Shown: positions 1 to 5,205 of the stretch, piece by piece | Position numbering within the stretch: position 1 is the first letter of the stretch | Layout of the letters: every line of letters starts with the position of its first letter | Assembly (NCBI GenBank): GCA_030150965.1 | Contig: JASLEW010000940.1 | Coordinates: forward strand, 1-6,496 | From: Thermoanaerobaculia bacterium | Lineage (GTDB): Bacteria > Acidobacteriota > Thermoanaerobaculia > Multivoradales > UBA5704 | Direction: 5' to 3' | DNA: 6,496 nt | Made by a program: the position numbers and the translations under genes | Notes under the pieces: generated by a model | What the model was told of the DNA's origin: nothing | Databases searched by the model: none | What the model saw: only the letters and a program-made list of their open reading frames with translations

Positions 1-1273
1 GCCGGCACCGTCCCGCCGCGTCGCTGCCGGCGGACGGGGCGCCGCCGCCCGGGGCCGCCGGGGAAGCGCCCGCCGGCGTGCCGGGCATCCCGGCCACCGC
101 CGGCGGATCGGGATCGCGCAGGCCGAACAGGCGGTTCTCGAGGTGGTCGCCGATCGAGAGCGCCGAGAAGTCCACGGTGTTGCCGGACAGGACGATCACC
201 GCGTCGTCGTCGGGATAGCGGCGGAAGTCGGACTCGAAGTAGCCGTTGCCGCCGATGTGCGAGATCTCGCGCTTGCCGGTGGGGCTCTTGCCCACCGACC
301 AGCCGTAGGCATAGGCGGTGTGCGCCCACCGCCCCTCCGACACGTAGGGCGTCTGGTACTTGTCGCGCTCCGCCCGCGACAGCACGGCGTCGCCGGCCAG
401 CGCCAGGTGCCAGCGGTACATGTCCCCGGTGGTCGACAGGATGCCGCCGTTGCCACGCAGGTTCCAGTAAGGGCCGTCGGCCGCCCAGGGGTGATCGAGC
501 GGCGTGCCCCAGTCGCCGGCCGCGCCGTAGCCGTGGGCGAGCAGGGGCAGGTCGCGCTCGGGCAGGCGGAAGCCGGTGTCGTGCATGCCCGCGGGCGCGA
601 ACAGGCGGCTCTTCAGGTAGGTATCGTAGGGCTCGCCGGAGGCCACCTCGACCACCGCCGCCAGCACGCAGTAGCCGCCGTTCGAGTAACGGTAGCGCTT
701 GCCGGGCGGGCCGAGCAGCCGGGAGGCGAAGATCCGCCGCAGCATCGCCTGGCGGCCGATCGGCTCGTACTCGTCGCCGAAGGTGTCGCGCAGGCCCGAG
801 GTGTGGGTGAGCAGCTGGTGCAGCGTGATCGCCGCCTTGTCGGCCGGCGCCCCGGGAAAGAACCGACCGAGGGTGTCCTCGACCCGGAGCTTGCCCTCCA
901 TCTCCAGCTTCAGGATGGCGGCGGCGGTGAACTGCTTGGCGATCGAGGCGATGTCGAACACGGTCTCCGGGGTGTACGGGCGGCGGTGGGCGCGGTCGGC
1001 GAAGCCGTAGCCCTCGTGCAGCAGCACCCGGCCCCCCTTGGCCACCAGCGCCGAGCCGGAGTAGCCGTAGGCCGCCAGGCGCCCCAGGTACCGGTCCAGG
1101 TCGGCCCCCACCGGGTCGCCGGCGACCGCCGCCAGCGCCTCGCCCGCCCCGGCGGCGCCGCCGGCGCCGCCGTCGGGCGGGCCCCACAGCCAGCGCAGGC
1201 GCCACGCCCGGTACCCCAGCGCCAGCACCACCAGGGCCGCCGCCGCCACCTGCCAGCCTCGCCGCCTTGCCAT
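1..1273 (-). CDS. Membrane-anchored serine hydrolase, beta-lactamase/PBP class C superfamily (partial, C-terminus off the left edge)
   Basis: The first 424 codons are in the window and the frame is still open at the left edge. The N-terminus (MARRRGWQ, then a hydrophobic run at about residues 9-21) looks like an uncleaved signal anchor, so the catalytic domain should lie outside the cytoplasmic membrane. All three active-site elements of the family are visible: SxxK as SIAKQF (nucleophile Ser110, Lys113), YxN as YSN (Tyr196, Asn198), and HxG as HIGG (His339), the counterpart of the KTG box. HQLLTHTSGL at 152-161 is also typical. Members include esterases, D-aminopeptidases, DD-peptidases and true beta-lactamases; the HxG form favours an esterase or peptidase, but the substrate cannot be read from sequence. 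After about residue 386 the protein becomes a Gly/Pro/Ala-rich stretch, either a linker to a further domain or a disordered tail. The start was chosen for the basic-hydrophobic N-terminus; the ribosome site is weak (GAGG about 14 nt upstream). Confidence 0.93.
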   Translation of the reverse strand, partial: MARRRGWQVAAAALVVLALGYRAWRLRWLWGPPDGGAGGAAGAGEALAAVAGDPVGADLDRYLGRLAAYGYSGSALVAKGGRVLLHEGYGFADRAHRRPYTPETVFDIASIAKQFTAAAILKLEMEGKLRVEDTLGRFFPGAPADKAAITLHQLLTHTSGLRDTFGDEYEPIGRQAMLRRIFASRLLGPPGKRYRYSNGGYCVLAAVVEVASGEPYDTYLKSRLFAPAGMHDTGFRLPERDLPLLAHGYGAAGDWGTPLDHPWAADGPYWNLRGNGGILSTTGDMYRWHLALAGDAVLSRAERDKYQTPYVSEGRWAHTAYAYGWSVGKSPTGKREISHIGGNGYFESDFRRYPDDDAVIVLSGNTVDFSALSIGDHLENRLFGLRDPDPPAVAGMPGTPAGASPAAPGGGAPSAGSDAAGRCR

Positions 1274-1313
1274 CGCCGTCACCGCCTCGCCCCTGGGGCC
1301 ATCGCCGTCACCG
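1271..1313. repeat. 14-bp direct repeat at the serine hydrolase start
   Basis: CATCGCCGTCACCG occurs at 1271-1284 and again at 1300-1313, 29 bp apart. The first copy contains the start codon of the serine hydrolase on the minus strand. The second copy puts another ATG upstream, but 29 bp is not a multiple of three, so that ATG is out of frame. This may be a small duplication in the leader or an operator pair; no function is shown. Confidence 0.6.
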
Positions 1314-1368
1314 TGCCGGTTCCCTTGCCCTCGCCGCCATCGTCCAGCCGCCTCTTCGTTCCATCGTC

Positions 1369-1388
1369 GGACCACCCTGGACCACCCT
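1369..1388. repeat. Perfect tandem 10-bp repeat upstream of the serine hydrolase
   Basis: GGACCACCCT is repeated twice head to tail (1369-1378 and 1379-1388), about 100 bp upstream of the serine hydrolase start. Related partial copies (GGTCACC) follow at about 1404 and 1419, and CCATCGTC occurs at both 1338 and 1361. One helical turn of spacing would suit a regulator that binds in tandem, but chance slippage in GC-rich DNA is equally possible. Confidence 0.5.
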
Positions 1389-1552
1389 TCCGCCCCGCCG
1401 GCCGGTCACCCTTCCGACGGTCACCTGGCTGCCCCGGCCACCCGGCCGCCCGGCGGTAGCCGCCGCCCCGGCCGCTGCCCGCACCACCCCGCGCGGCGCG
1501 CCGCCGCAGAGTACAGCGCCCGCTCACCCCGGCGTCAAGGGCGGCTCCGCGA

Positions 1553-1600
1553 GAGCCGCGGGAGCTGCGGGAGCCGAGCGAGCCGCGGGAGGAGCCGCCG
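1553..1600. repeat. Degenerate 9-bp tandem repeat (GAGCCGCGG unit)
   Basis: Consecutive 9-bp units read GAGCCGCGG, GAGCTGCGG, GAGCCGAGC and GAGCCGCGG, followed by a GAG and a partial unit. The first unit also pairs with GCGGCTC at 1541-1547 to form a 7-bp stem with a 5-nt loop. No T-run follows, so it is not a standard terminator. The tract is non-coding as far as can be seen. Confidence 0.55.
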
Positions 1601-1601
1601 A

Positions 1602-1731
1602 GGAGGTAGGAGGCACCGGCCCCAGGGAAGGGTGGGGGGACGGCGGACGAGAGCGCCGCGGAAGCCGCCGCCGGTGCCGCGGGAGCCGTTGCAGGAGAGC
1701 GGGAGGGTGGAGCAGAGGGAGGCGTCAGGGG
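1602..1731 (+). other. G-rich tract with possible G-quadruplex motifs
   Basis: The plus strand carries several closely spaced G-runs. GGAGGTAGGAGG at 1602-1613 fits a two-tetrad motif. At 1625-1639 there are GGG, GGG and a run of six G with loops of 2 and 1. At 1701-1731 four runs of at least three G have loops of 1, 9 and 8, which meets relaxed rules but not the strict 7-nt loop limit. High GC makes such matches common, so this is only a structural possibility. Confidence 0.35.
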
Positions 1732-1757
1732 AACGGCCGAGCTGGGGGAGAGCGGGT

Positions 1758-1795
1758 AAAGCGCCGCCCGGACGGCGGGCGCCGCCGGATCCGGC
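1758..1795 (-). terminator. Possible weak terminator of the zinc-ribbon gene
   Basis: Just after the zinc-ribbon stop codon on the minus strand there is a perfect 12-bp palindrome (GCCGGATCCGGC, 1784-1795). It is followed by a GC-rich imperfect stem (1761-1782, outer arms GCGCC/GGCGC) and then a short TTT. The position is right for an intrinsic terminator, but the U-run is only three bases and the stem has internal mismatches. Confidence 0.2.
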
Positions 1796-1801
1796 AGGCT
1801 G

Positions 1802-1817
1802 CGGCCGCTAGCGGCCG
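1802..1817. repeat. 16-bp perfect palindrome over the zinc-ribbon stop codon
   Basis: CGGCCGCTAGCGGCCG is its own reverse complement. It contains the TAG stop codon of the zinc-ribbon gene at 1808-1810. As RNA it could fold into a 6-bp stem with a CUAG loop, which might protect the 3' end or help stop transcription. Its role is not shown. Confidence 0.55.
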
Positions 1818-2011
1818 GCGTTCGACGCCGTGGTGAAGAGCCGGCGCCGGTTCCACTCGGTGACGGCCTCGCCGATCGTCGGCCGGCCGGGCGTCCGGGT
1901 GCCGCAGACCGAGCAGTGGACCGAGAGAATGGTGCCACCAGCCTCCGCCATGACACCGGCAAAGGCGCTGCCGCCACAGCGGGGACAGGGCAAGAGCTGG
2001 ACCTCTGACAT
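1808..2011 (-). CDS. Small Lar-like zinc-ribbon protein (67 aa)
   Basis: The protein begins MSEVQLLPCPRCGG and ends in an Arg-rich tail. Two CxxC pairs (Cys9/Cys12 and Cys33/Cys36) should bind one zinc ion. The order LLPCPxCGG, then CxxCG, then an EAVxxWNRR helix (residues 48-56) is the layout of the Lar restriction-alleviation family, whose founder on the Rac prophage modulates type I restriction in E. coli. Many relatives are uncharacterised phage or chromosomal proteins, so an anti-restriction role here is only a family-based guess. The start at 2011 was preferred over an upstream in-frame ATG at 2080 because GAGAGG lies 9 nt before it and the family motif begins immediately; the longer form would add 23 unconserved residues. 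No phage genes lie nearby. It is divergent from the glycerate kinase gene. Confidence 0.85.
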   Translation of the reverse strand: MSEVQLLPCPRCGGSAFAGVMAEAGGTILSVHCSVCGTRTPGRPTIGEAVTEWNRRRLFTTASNAGR

Positions 2012-2020
2012 GCGGCGAAA

Positions 2021-2026
2021 CCTCTC
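2021..2026 (-). promoter_or_regulatory. Ribosome binding site of the zinc-ribbon gene
   Basis: GAGAGG on the minus strand ends 9 nt before the ATG at 2011. It decides the start in favour of the 67-residue form over the longer reading from 2080. Confidence 0.7.
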
Positions 2027-2050
2027 GACTTCGACGGACTTGTGCCGGCG

Positions 2051-2056
2051 AGTATA
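2051..2056 (-). promoter_or_regulatory. Candidate -10 box for the zinc-ribbon gene
   Basis: TATACT on the minus strand matches the sigma-70 consensus TATAAT at five of six positions and sits in the only AT-rich patch of the 290-bp interval. It would give a leader of roughly 33 nt. No good -35 hexamer is seen at 16-18 bp. The same patch read on the plus strand gives TATAAC (2053-2058), so it could also serve the glycerate kinase gene. Confidence 0.35.
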
Positions 2057-2124
2057 ACAGCTCGCCCGGGCAGCCGCCACGGACTGGCCGCCGAGACGCC
2101 GGCACGACGACCTGCCGAGACCCC

Positions 2125-2208
2125 AGATGCCCCGATGCGCCGATGCCGCCGCCCATGCCGCCGATGCCGCCGATGCCGCCGCCCGTCGATACCGATGCCG
2201 CCGCCCGT
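2125..2208. repeat. GC-rich microrepeat, 9-bp period (GATGCCGCC unit)
   Basis: The unit ATGCCGCCG recurs at 2143, 2155, 2164, 2173 and 2195 with small changes. The longer block GATGCCGCCGCCC is perfect at 2142-2154, 2172-2184 and 2194-2206. It lies between the divergent zinc-ribbon and glycerate kinase genes. The plus strand is open through it in the kinase frame and would read as a Met-Pro repeat, but the ribosome site and family length put the kinase start downstream. It is probably a non-coding slippage repeat. Confidence 0.7.
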
Positions 2209-2241
2209 GGGCGACTCAGCCCGCTCCCTCGGCGGCGCTCG

Positions 2242-2278
2242 GGAGGTGCTGGCGCCAGGGAGCCTCCTCCGGCCAGCA
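2242..2278 (+). promoter_or_regulatory. Inverted repeat in the glycerate kinase leader
   Basis: TGCTGGC (2247-2253) pairs with GCCAGCA (2272-2278) across an 18-nt loop. GGAGG (2242-2246) can instead pair with CCTCC (2263-2267), and CTGGCGCCAG (2249-2258) is itself a palindrome. The distal arm ends 8 nt before the likely Shine-Dalgarno site. These alternative pairings could be an operator or a leader structure; no regulator or ligand is suggested by the sequence. Confidence 0.3.
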
Positions 2279-2286
2279 TCTGCGAT

Positions 2287-2294
2287 AAGGTAGG
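2287..2294 (+). promoter_or_regulatory. Ribosome binding site of the glycerate kinase gene
   Basis: AAGGTAGG ends 7 nt before the ATG at 2302. It supports this start over in-frame upstream ATGs in the microrepeat. Confidence 0.65.
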
Positions 2295-2301
2295 CCGACC
2301 G

Positions 2302-3582
2302 ATGCAGCTCCATGACCTCGCCCGGCGCTTGGTGGCGGTGGCGCTCGCCGCGGTCGATCCGGAACGGCTGGTGCGCGAGGCGCTGGCATCCCGGACGGCG
2401 TCCCGGACGGAGCGCTGGGGCGGGGTGCTTGCCCTCGGCAAGGCGGCGCCGGGCCTGGCGCGGGGCGCCGGCGCGGCCCTGGCGCCGGGGGCGGTGCCGC
2501 GCCGGCTGCTGGTGCGCACCCACGGCGCGCCGGCCCTCCTCGATCCGGGCTGGGAGCAGCTCTCCGGCGGGCATCCGCTCCCCGACCGCCAGAGCCTCGC
2601 CGCCGGCCGGCGGGTGATGAGCTGGCTCGCCGAGCTGCCGGCGGAGACGCCGCTCCTGGCGCTCATCTCCGGCGGCTCCTCGGCCTGCGTCGAGGCGCCG
2701 GCGGGCGGCCTGACCCTGGAGGAGCTGGCGGCCACCCAGCGCGCGCTCCTCGCCTCGGGCCAGCCGATCCAGGCGTTCAACGCCGTGCGCAAGCACCTGT
2801 CGGAGCTCAAGGGGGGCGGCGGCCTGCGCGCCTGCCGCGCGCCGGTCGTGGCGCTGCTGCTCTCCGACGTGCCGGGGGACGACCCGGGCACGATCGGCTC
2901 GGGGCCGTTCGCCGCCGATCCCACGACCTTCGCCGAGGCGCTCGCCGCGGTGGCGCCGCTCGCGGCGGTGCCGGAGCGCGTGCGGCTGCGGCTGGCGGCC
3001 GGCGCGCGCGGCGAGCTGGCGGAGACGCTCAAGCCCGACGATCCGGCGGCGGGCCGGGTCTCCACCGTCCTCCTGGGGAGCGCCGCGACCGCCGGGGCGG
3101 CGGTGGCGGCCGAGCTGCGGCGCCGCGGCTACGCGGCGGTCGAGGACGGCCTGGCCGGCGAGGCGGCGCCCGCGGGGACCGCCCTGGTGCGCCGCGGACG
3201 GGCGCTGCCGGGAGACTGCGCGGCGCTGGTCCTGGCCGGCGAGACGACGGTGACCCTGGGACCGGCGCCCGGCCGCGGCGGGCGCAACCAGGAGCTGGCG
3301 CTCGCCGCGGCGCGCGAGCTCGCGGGCGGCCGCGACGAGGTGGTGCTCACCCTCGCCACAGACGGCGAGGACGGGCCGACGCGGTATGCCGGCGGGGTGG
3401 TGGACGGCACGGGCTGGGAGCGGATGGCGCGCGCCGGCATCGACCCCGGCGCGGCCCTGGCGCGGCACGACGCGCAGCGGGCGCTCGCGGCGCTGTCCGG
3501 GGCGCTGCTCGAAACCGGCATCACCGGCACCAACACCGGCGACCTGGCGGTCTACCTGCGCGGGCTCACGGCTCGGCCGTGA
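2302..3582 (+). CDS. gckA: Glycerate 2-kinase, MOFRL family (complete, 426 aa)
   Basis: It transfers phosphate from ATP to D-glycerate to give 2-phosphoglycerate, linking glycerate from the glyoxylate, tartrate, serine or hexuronate routes to lower glycolysis; a cytoplasmic enzyme. The N-terminal domain (DUF4147 type, about residues 1-230) shows LALGKAAPG with Lys47, SGGHPLPD (88-95), LISGGSSACVE (121-131), FNAVRKHLSELKGG (159-172) and LLLSDVPGDDPGTIGSGP (185-202). The C-terminal MOFRL domain shows LAGETTVTLG (311-320), GGRNQEL (326-332), TDGEDGPT (353-360) and TGITGTNTGDL (405-415). From memory, a Lys in the LGKA motif and an Arg near GGRNQE are catalytic in the Thermotoga enzyme; both are present. 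Length matches the family (about 420-450). The frame stays open upstream to 2143, but that part is a Met-Pro repeat, while AAGGTAGG precedes 2302. The 3' end overlaps the convergent methyltransferase gene by 17 bp. The symbol rests on homology only. Confidence 0.95.
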   Translation: MQLHDLARRLVAVALAAVDPERLVREALASRTASRTERWGGVLALGKAAPGLARGAGAALAPGAVPRRLLVRTHGAPALLDPGWEQLSGGHPLPDRQSLAAGRRVMSWLAELPAETPLLALISGGSSACVEAPAGGLTLEELAATQRALLASGQPIQAFNAVRKHLSELKGGGGLRACRAPVVALLLSDVPGDDPGTIGSGPFAADPTTFAEALAAVAPLAAVPERVRLRLAAGARGELAETLKPDDPAAGRVSTVLLGSAATAGAAVAAELRRRGYAAVEDGLAGEAAPAGTALVRRGRALPGDCAALVLAGETTVTLGPAPGRGGRNQELALAAARELAGGRDEVVLTLATDGEDGPTRYAGGVVDGTGWERMARAGIDPGAALARHDAQRALAALSGALLETGITGTNTGDLAVYLRGLTARP

Positions 3583-5065
3583 GCCGCGCCCACCGCTTGA
3601 ACCGGAACCACCGGTTGCGCAGCTTCCAGAAGCGGCTCGCCTCCATGGCGCCGACCTGCCGCTCCAGCCGTTCGATCCTGCGGCCCAGCTCCGCCGCCTG
3701 GGCCTCGCGGCGCCGCGCCTCCTCCCGCACCTGAAGCTGGGTGGCGTGAAGGTCGAGCCAGGCCGAGCGCAGCAGCGCCCCGGCGACGGTGTCGGCGTAG
3801 AGCTCGAGCTCCTCGCCGCCGCCGGTCAGCACGCCGAGGCGCAGCCGGGCGCCGTCGGCAAAGGCGCGCCCGGCGGCCGGCTGCAGCAGCAGCCGCCAGG
3901 AGAAGGCGGCGATCGGATCGCTGGCGCCCGGATCGGCCGTGCGCTCGACCGCGGCGCGCGGCGCGAGGTCGCGGCAGACGCCCGAAGGCGCACCGTCGAT
4001 GGTGGCCCGCACCTCCCGCGGCGGCAGGCCGGTCAGCCGGTCGCCCACCCAGCCGCTCAACAGCAGGCCGCGCCCCCCCGAGGACCGGCACTCCTCGACG
4101 GAGCCGTCCGGGCTGCGCTCGACGCGCAGCCCTTCAAAGGGAGAGCGCGTCACCCGCGGCCCCGCCAAGGGGCCGGGCGCCGCGCTCAACCCGCCGCGGC
4201 CGGCCTCCGGGCAGGATCCTTCCTCCTCCCCGCCGGCGCCGTCTCCGGCCCCGGCGCCTCCGGTCCCGGCACCGCCGCCGGCGCCGTCCGGCGGCAGCAG
4301 CACGTAGAGGTCCTGGAAGTTGCCGAGCGCGCGCGGGATGCGGTGCACCGCGCAGCCCGGCACCGCCGCGCCCGCCGCCGTGCGCACGTGGTCCTCGCTC
4401 ACCCAGGTCGTGCCGTACTCCTCGGCGGCCAGCGAGCCGCTCTCGCTCCGCGGCTCGAAGACCAGGCCGGACGCGGCCGGCGGCCCGCCGCGACGGAGCG
4501 CCAGATCGTGCACGCTCCACAGCAGCATCCCCCCGGGCGCCAGCGCCGCGCCCAGGCGCCGCAGCCAGCCGGCGAAGCGGGGGGCGGGCAGATGGGTGAA
4601 GAGCGACGAGACGACGATGCAGTCGAACTCGCCGCCGGGAGCGAAGCGCTCGGGGTCGGCGACCGACACGATGCCGCGCACGCCGAGGTGCCGCTCCTGG
4701 AAGGCGACGCCCTCGGCATAGATGTCGGACACCCAGACCGCTTCCCGCGGCAGCTCCGCCGCGATGTGGCGCGCCACCCGGCCGTAGCCGCTGGCGAAGT
4801 CGAGCAGGCGCCGGCAGGCGCGCGGCGCGCCGAAGCGCCAGGCGATGACCTGGCGCAGCGTGCCCCAGATGCGCGCCCCGGAATCGAAATAGGCCGCCGC
4901 CGCCTGCTCCGGCGGATAGCCGAGCGCATGGAGGAAAAAGTGGTACATCTCGTCGTCGGCGTGGATGTCGAGGTTCACGCCGTCCGCCGCCAGGCCGCGG
5001 CAGAGCGCCTGCACCACGACGCTCGACGATTCCTCATGCGCGTAGGCCAGACGCTCGGCGCTCAT
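3566..5065 (-). CDS. SAM-dependent methyltransferase with beta-rich domain and coiled-coil tail (glycan-type, 499 aa)
   Basis: Three parts are visible. Residues about 1-257 are a class I methyltransferase: the SAM-binding motif is LLDFASGYGR (87-96), an acidic residue follows strand 2 (Asp114 in WVSDIY), the post-II/IV region is FDCIVVSSLFTHLP (147-160), and LAPGGMLLWSVHD is at 175-187. Residues 258-300 are a Gly/Ala/Glu-rich linker. Residues about 333-422 (SGWVGDRLTG, EVRATIDG, FSWRL) look like the beta-sandwich found beside glycosyltransferases. Residues about 432-499 form a charged heptad-like coiled coil ending in MEASRFWKLRNRWFRFKRW, a tail seen in many surface-polysaccharide glycosyl- and methyltransferases. 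The likely role is methylating a glycan or lipid-linked sugar at the inner membrane face, but the acceptor is unknown and no other glycan gene is in view. The start follows AGGGAG at a 10-nt spacing. doxX lies 140 bp upstream on the same strand. Confidence 0.88.
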   Translation of the reverse strand: MSAERLAYAHEESSSVVVQALCRGLAADGVNLDIHADDEMYHFFLHALGYPPEQAAAAYFDSGARIWGTLRQVIAWRFGAPRACRRLLDFASGYGRVARHIAAELPREAVWVSDIYAEGVAFQERHLGVRGIVSVADPERFAPGGEFDCIVVSSLFTHLPAPRFAGWLRRLGAALAPGGMLLWSVHDLALRRGGPPAASGLVFEPRSESGSLAAEEYGTTWVSEDHVRTAAGAAVPGCAVHRIPRALGNFQDLYVLLPPDGAGGGAGTGGAGAGDGAGGEEEGSCPEAGRGGLSAAPGPLAGPRVTRSPFEGLRVERSPDGSVEECRSSGGRGLLLSGWVGDRLTGLPPREVRATIDGAPSGVCRDLAPRAAVERTADPGASDPIAAFSWRLLLQPAAGRAFADGARLRLGVLTGGGEELELYADTVAGALLRSAWLDLHATQLQVREEARRREAQAAELGRRIERLERQVGAMEASRFWKLRNRWFRFKRWARLTAEP

Positions 5066-5075
5066 GCCGTCGGTT

Positions 5076-5081
5076 CTCCCT
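5076..5081 (-). promoter_or_regulatory. Ribosome binding site of the methyltransferase gene
   Basis: AGGGAG on the minus strand lies 10 nt before the ATG at 5065 and supports that start. Confidence 0.55.
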
Positions 5082-5128
5082 GGCGGGTCTGCCCGTGGCG
5101 TTCTACGGCGGAGCGCACCAGACCGCCG

Positions 5129-5150
5129 GCGCCCGGCCGGCGCCGGGCGC
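5129..5150. other. Strong GC hairpin between doxX and the methyltransferase gene
   Basis: GCGCCCGG (5129-5136) and CCGGGCGC (5143-5150) form a perfect 8-bp stem with a 6-nt loop. There is no T-run on either strand, so it does not fit a classical intrinsic terminator. It could reduce read-through from doxX into the methyltransferase gene or set an mRNA processing boundary. Confidence 0.4.
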
Positions 5151-5205
5151 AGGAGAGCGCGCGGGCGGAGCGCCGGACGGGCGGGGCCGGCTTTTCAGCC
5201 GCCGG

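Larger units (their letters stand above)
1274..1807. other. 534-bp gene-free gap, low complexity and strand-skewed
   Basis: No frame on either strand gives a believable protein. The open frames that cross it are runs of Arg, Gly, Ala, Pro and Ser with no domain. The plus strand is C-rich and pyrimidine-rich from about 1303 to 1540, then switches to G-rich and purine-rich from about 1541 to 1760. It should contain the promoter of the serine hydrolase and the 3' end of the zinc-ribbon transcript, but no good -10/-35 pair could be seen. Short repeats and palindromes inside it are listed separately. Confidence 0.7.

Noticed and set aside
143..1459. Plus-strand open frame of 438 codons
   Set aside because: It is antisense to the serine hydrolase, whose active-site motifs are clear. 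The translation is Val/Ala/Arg/Gly-rich with no domain.
1267..1836. Plus-strand open frame of 189 codons in the gene-free gap
   Set aside because: Pro/Arg-rich first half and Gly/Arg-rich second half follow the strand composition. There is no ribosome site or domain.
2012..2080. Longer zinc-ribbon protein starting at 2080
   Set aside because: The extra 23 residues are unlike the family, and the good ribosome site lies before 2011.
2125..2208. CRISPR-like array
   Set aside because: The units are 9 bp with no spacers of regular length, so this is a microsatellite-type repeat.
2143..2301. N-terminal extension of the glycerate kinase from an upstream ATG
   Set aside because: It would be a Met-Pro repeat plus low-complexity residues not seen in the family. 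AAGGTAGG before 2302 and the family length favour the shorter form.
1725..3065. Minus-strand open frame of 446 codons
   Set aside because: Antisense to the kinase and overlapping the zinc-ribbon gene in another frame. No recognisable motifs.
1279..3468. Minus-strand open frame of 729 codons
   Set aside because: It runs antisense to the glycerate kinase and through the low-complexity gap. The product is Arg/Ala/Gly/Ser-rich and matches nothing; it reflects stop-codon scarcity in GC-rich DNA.
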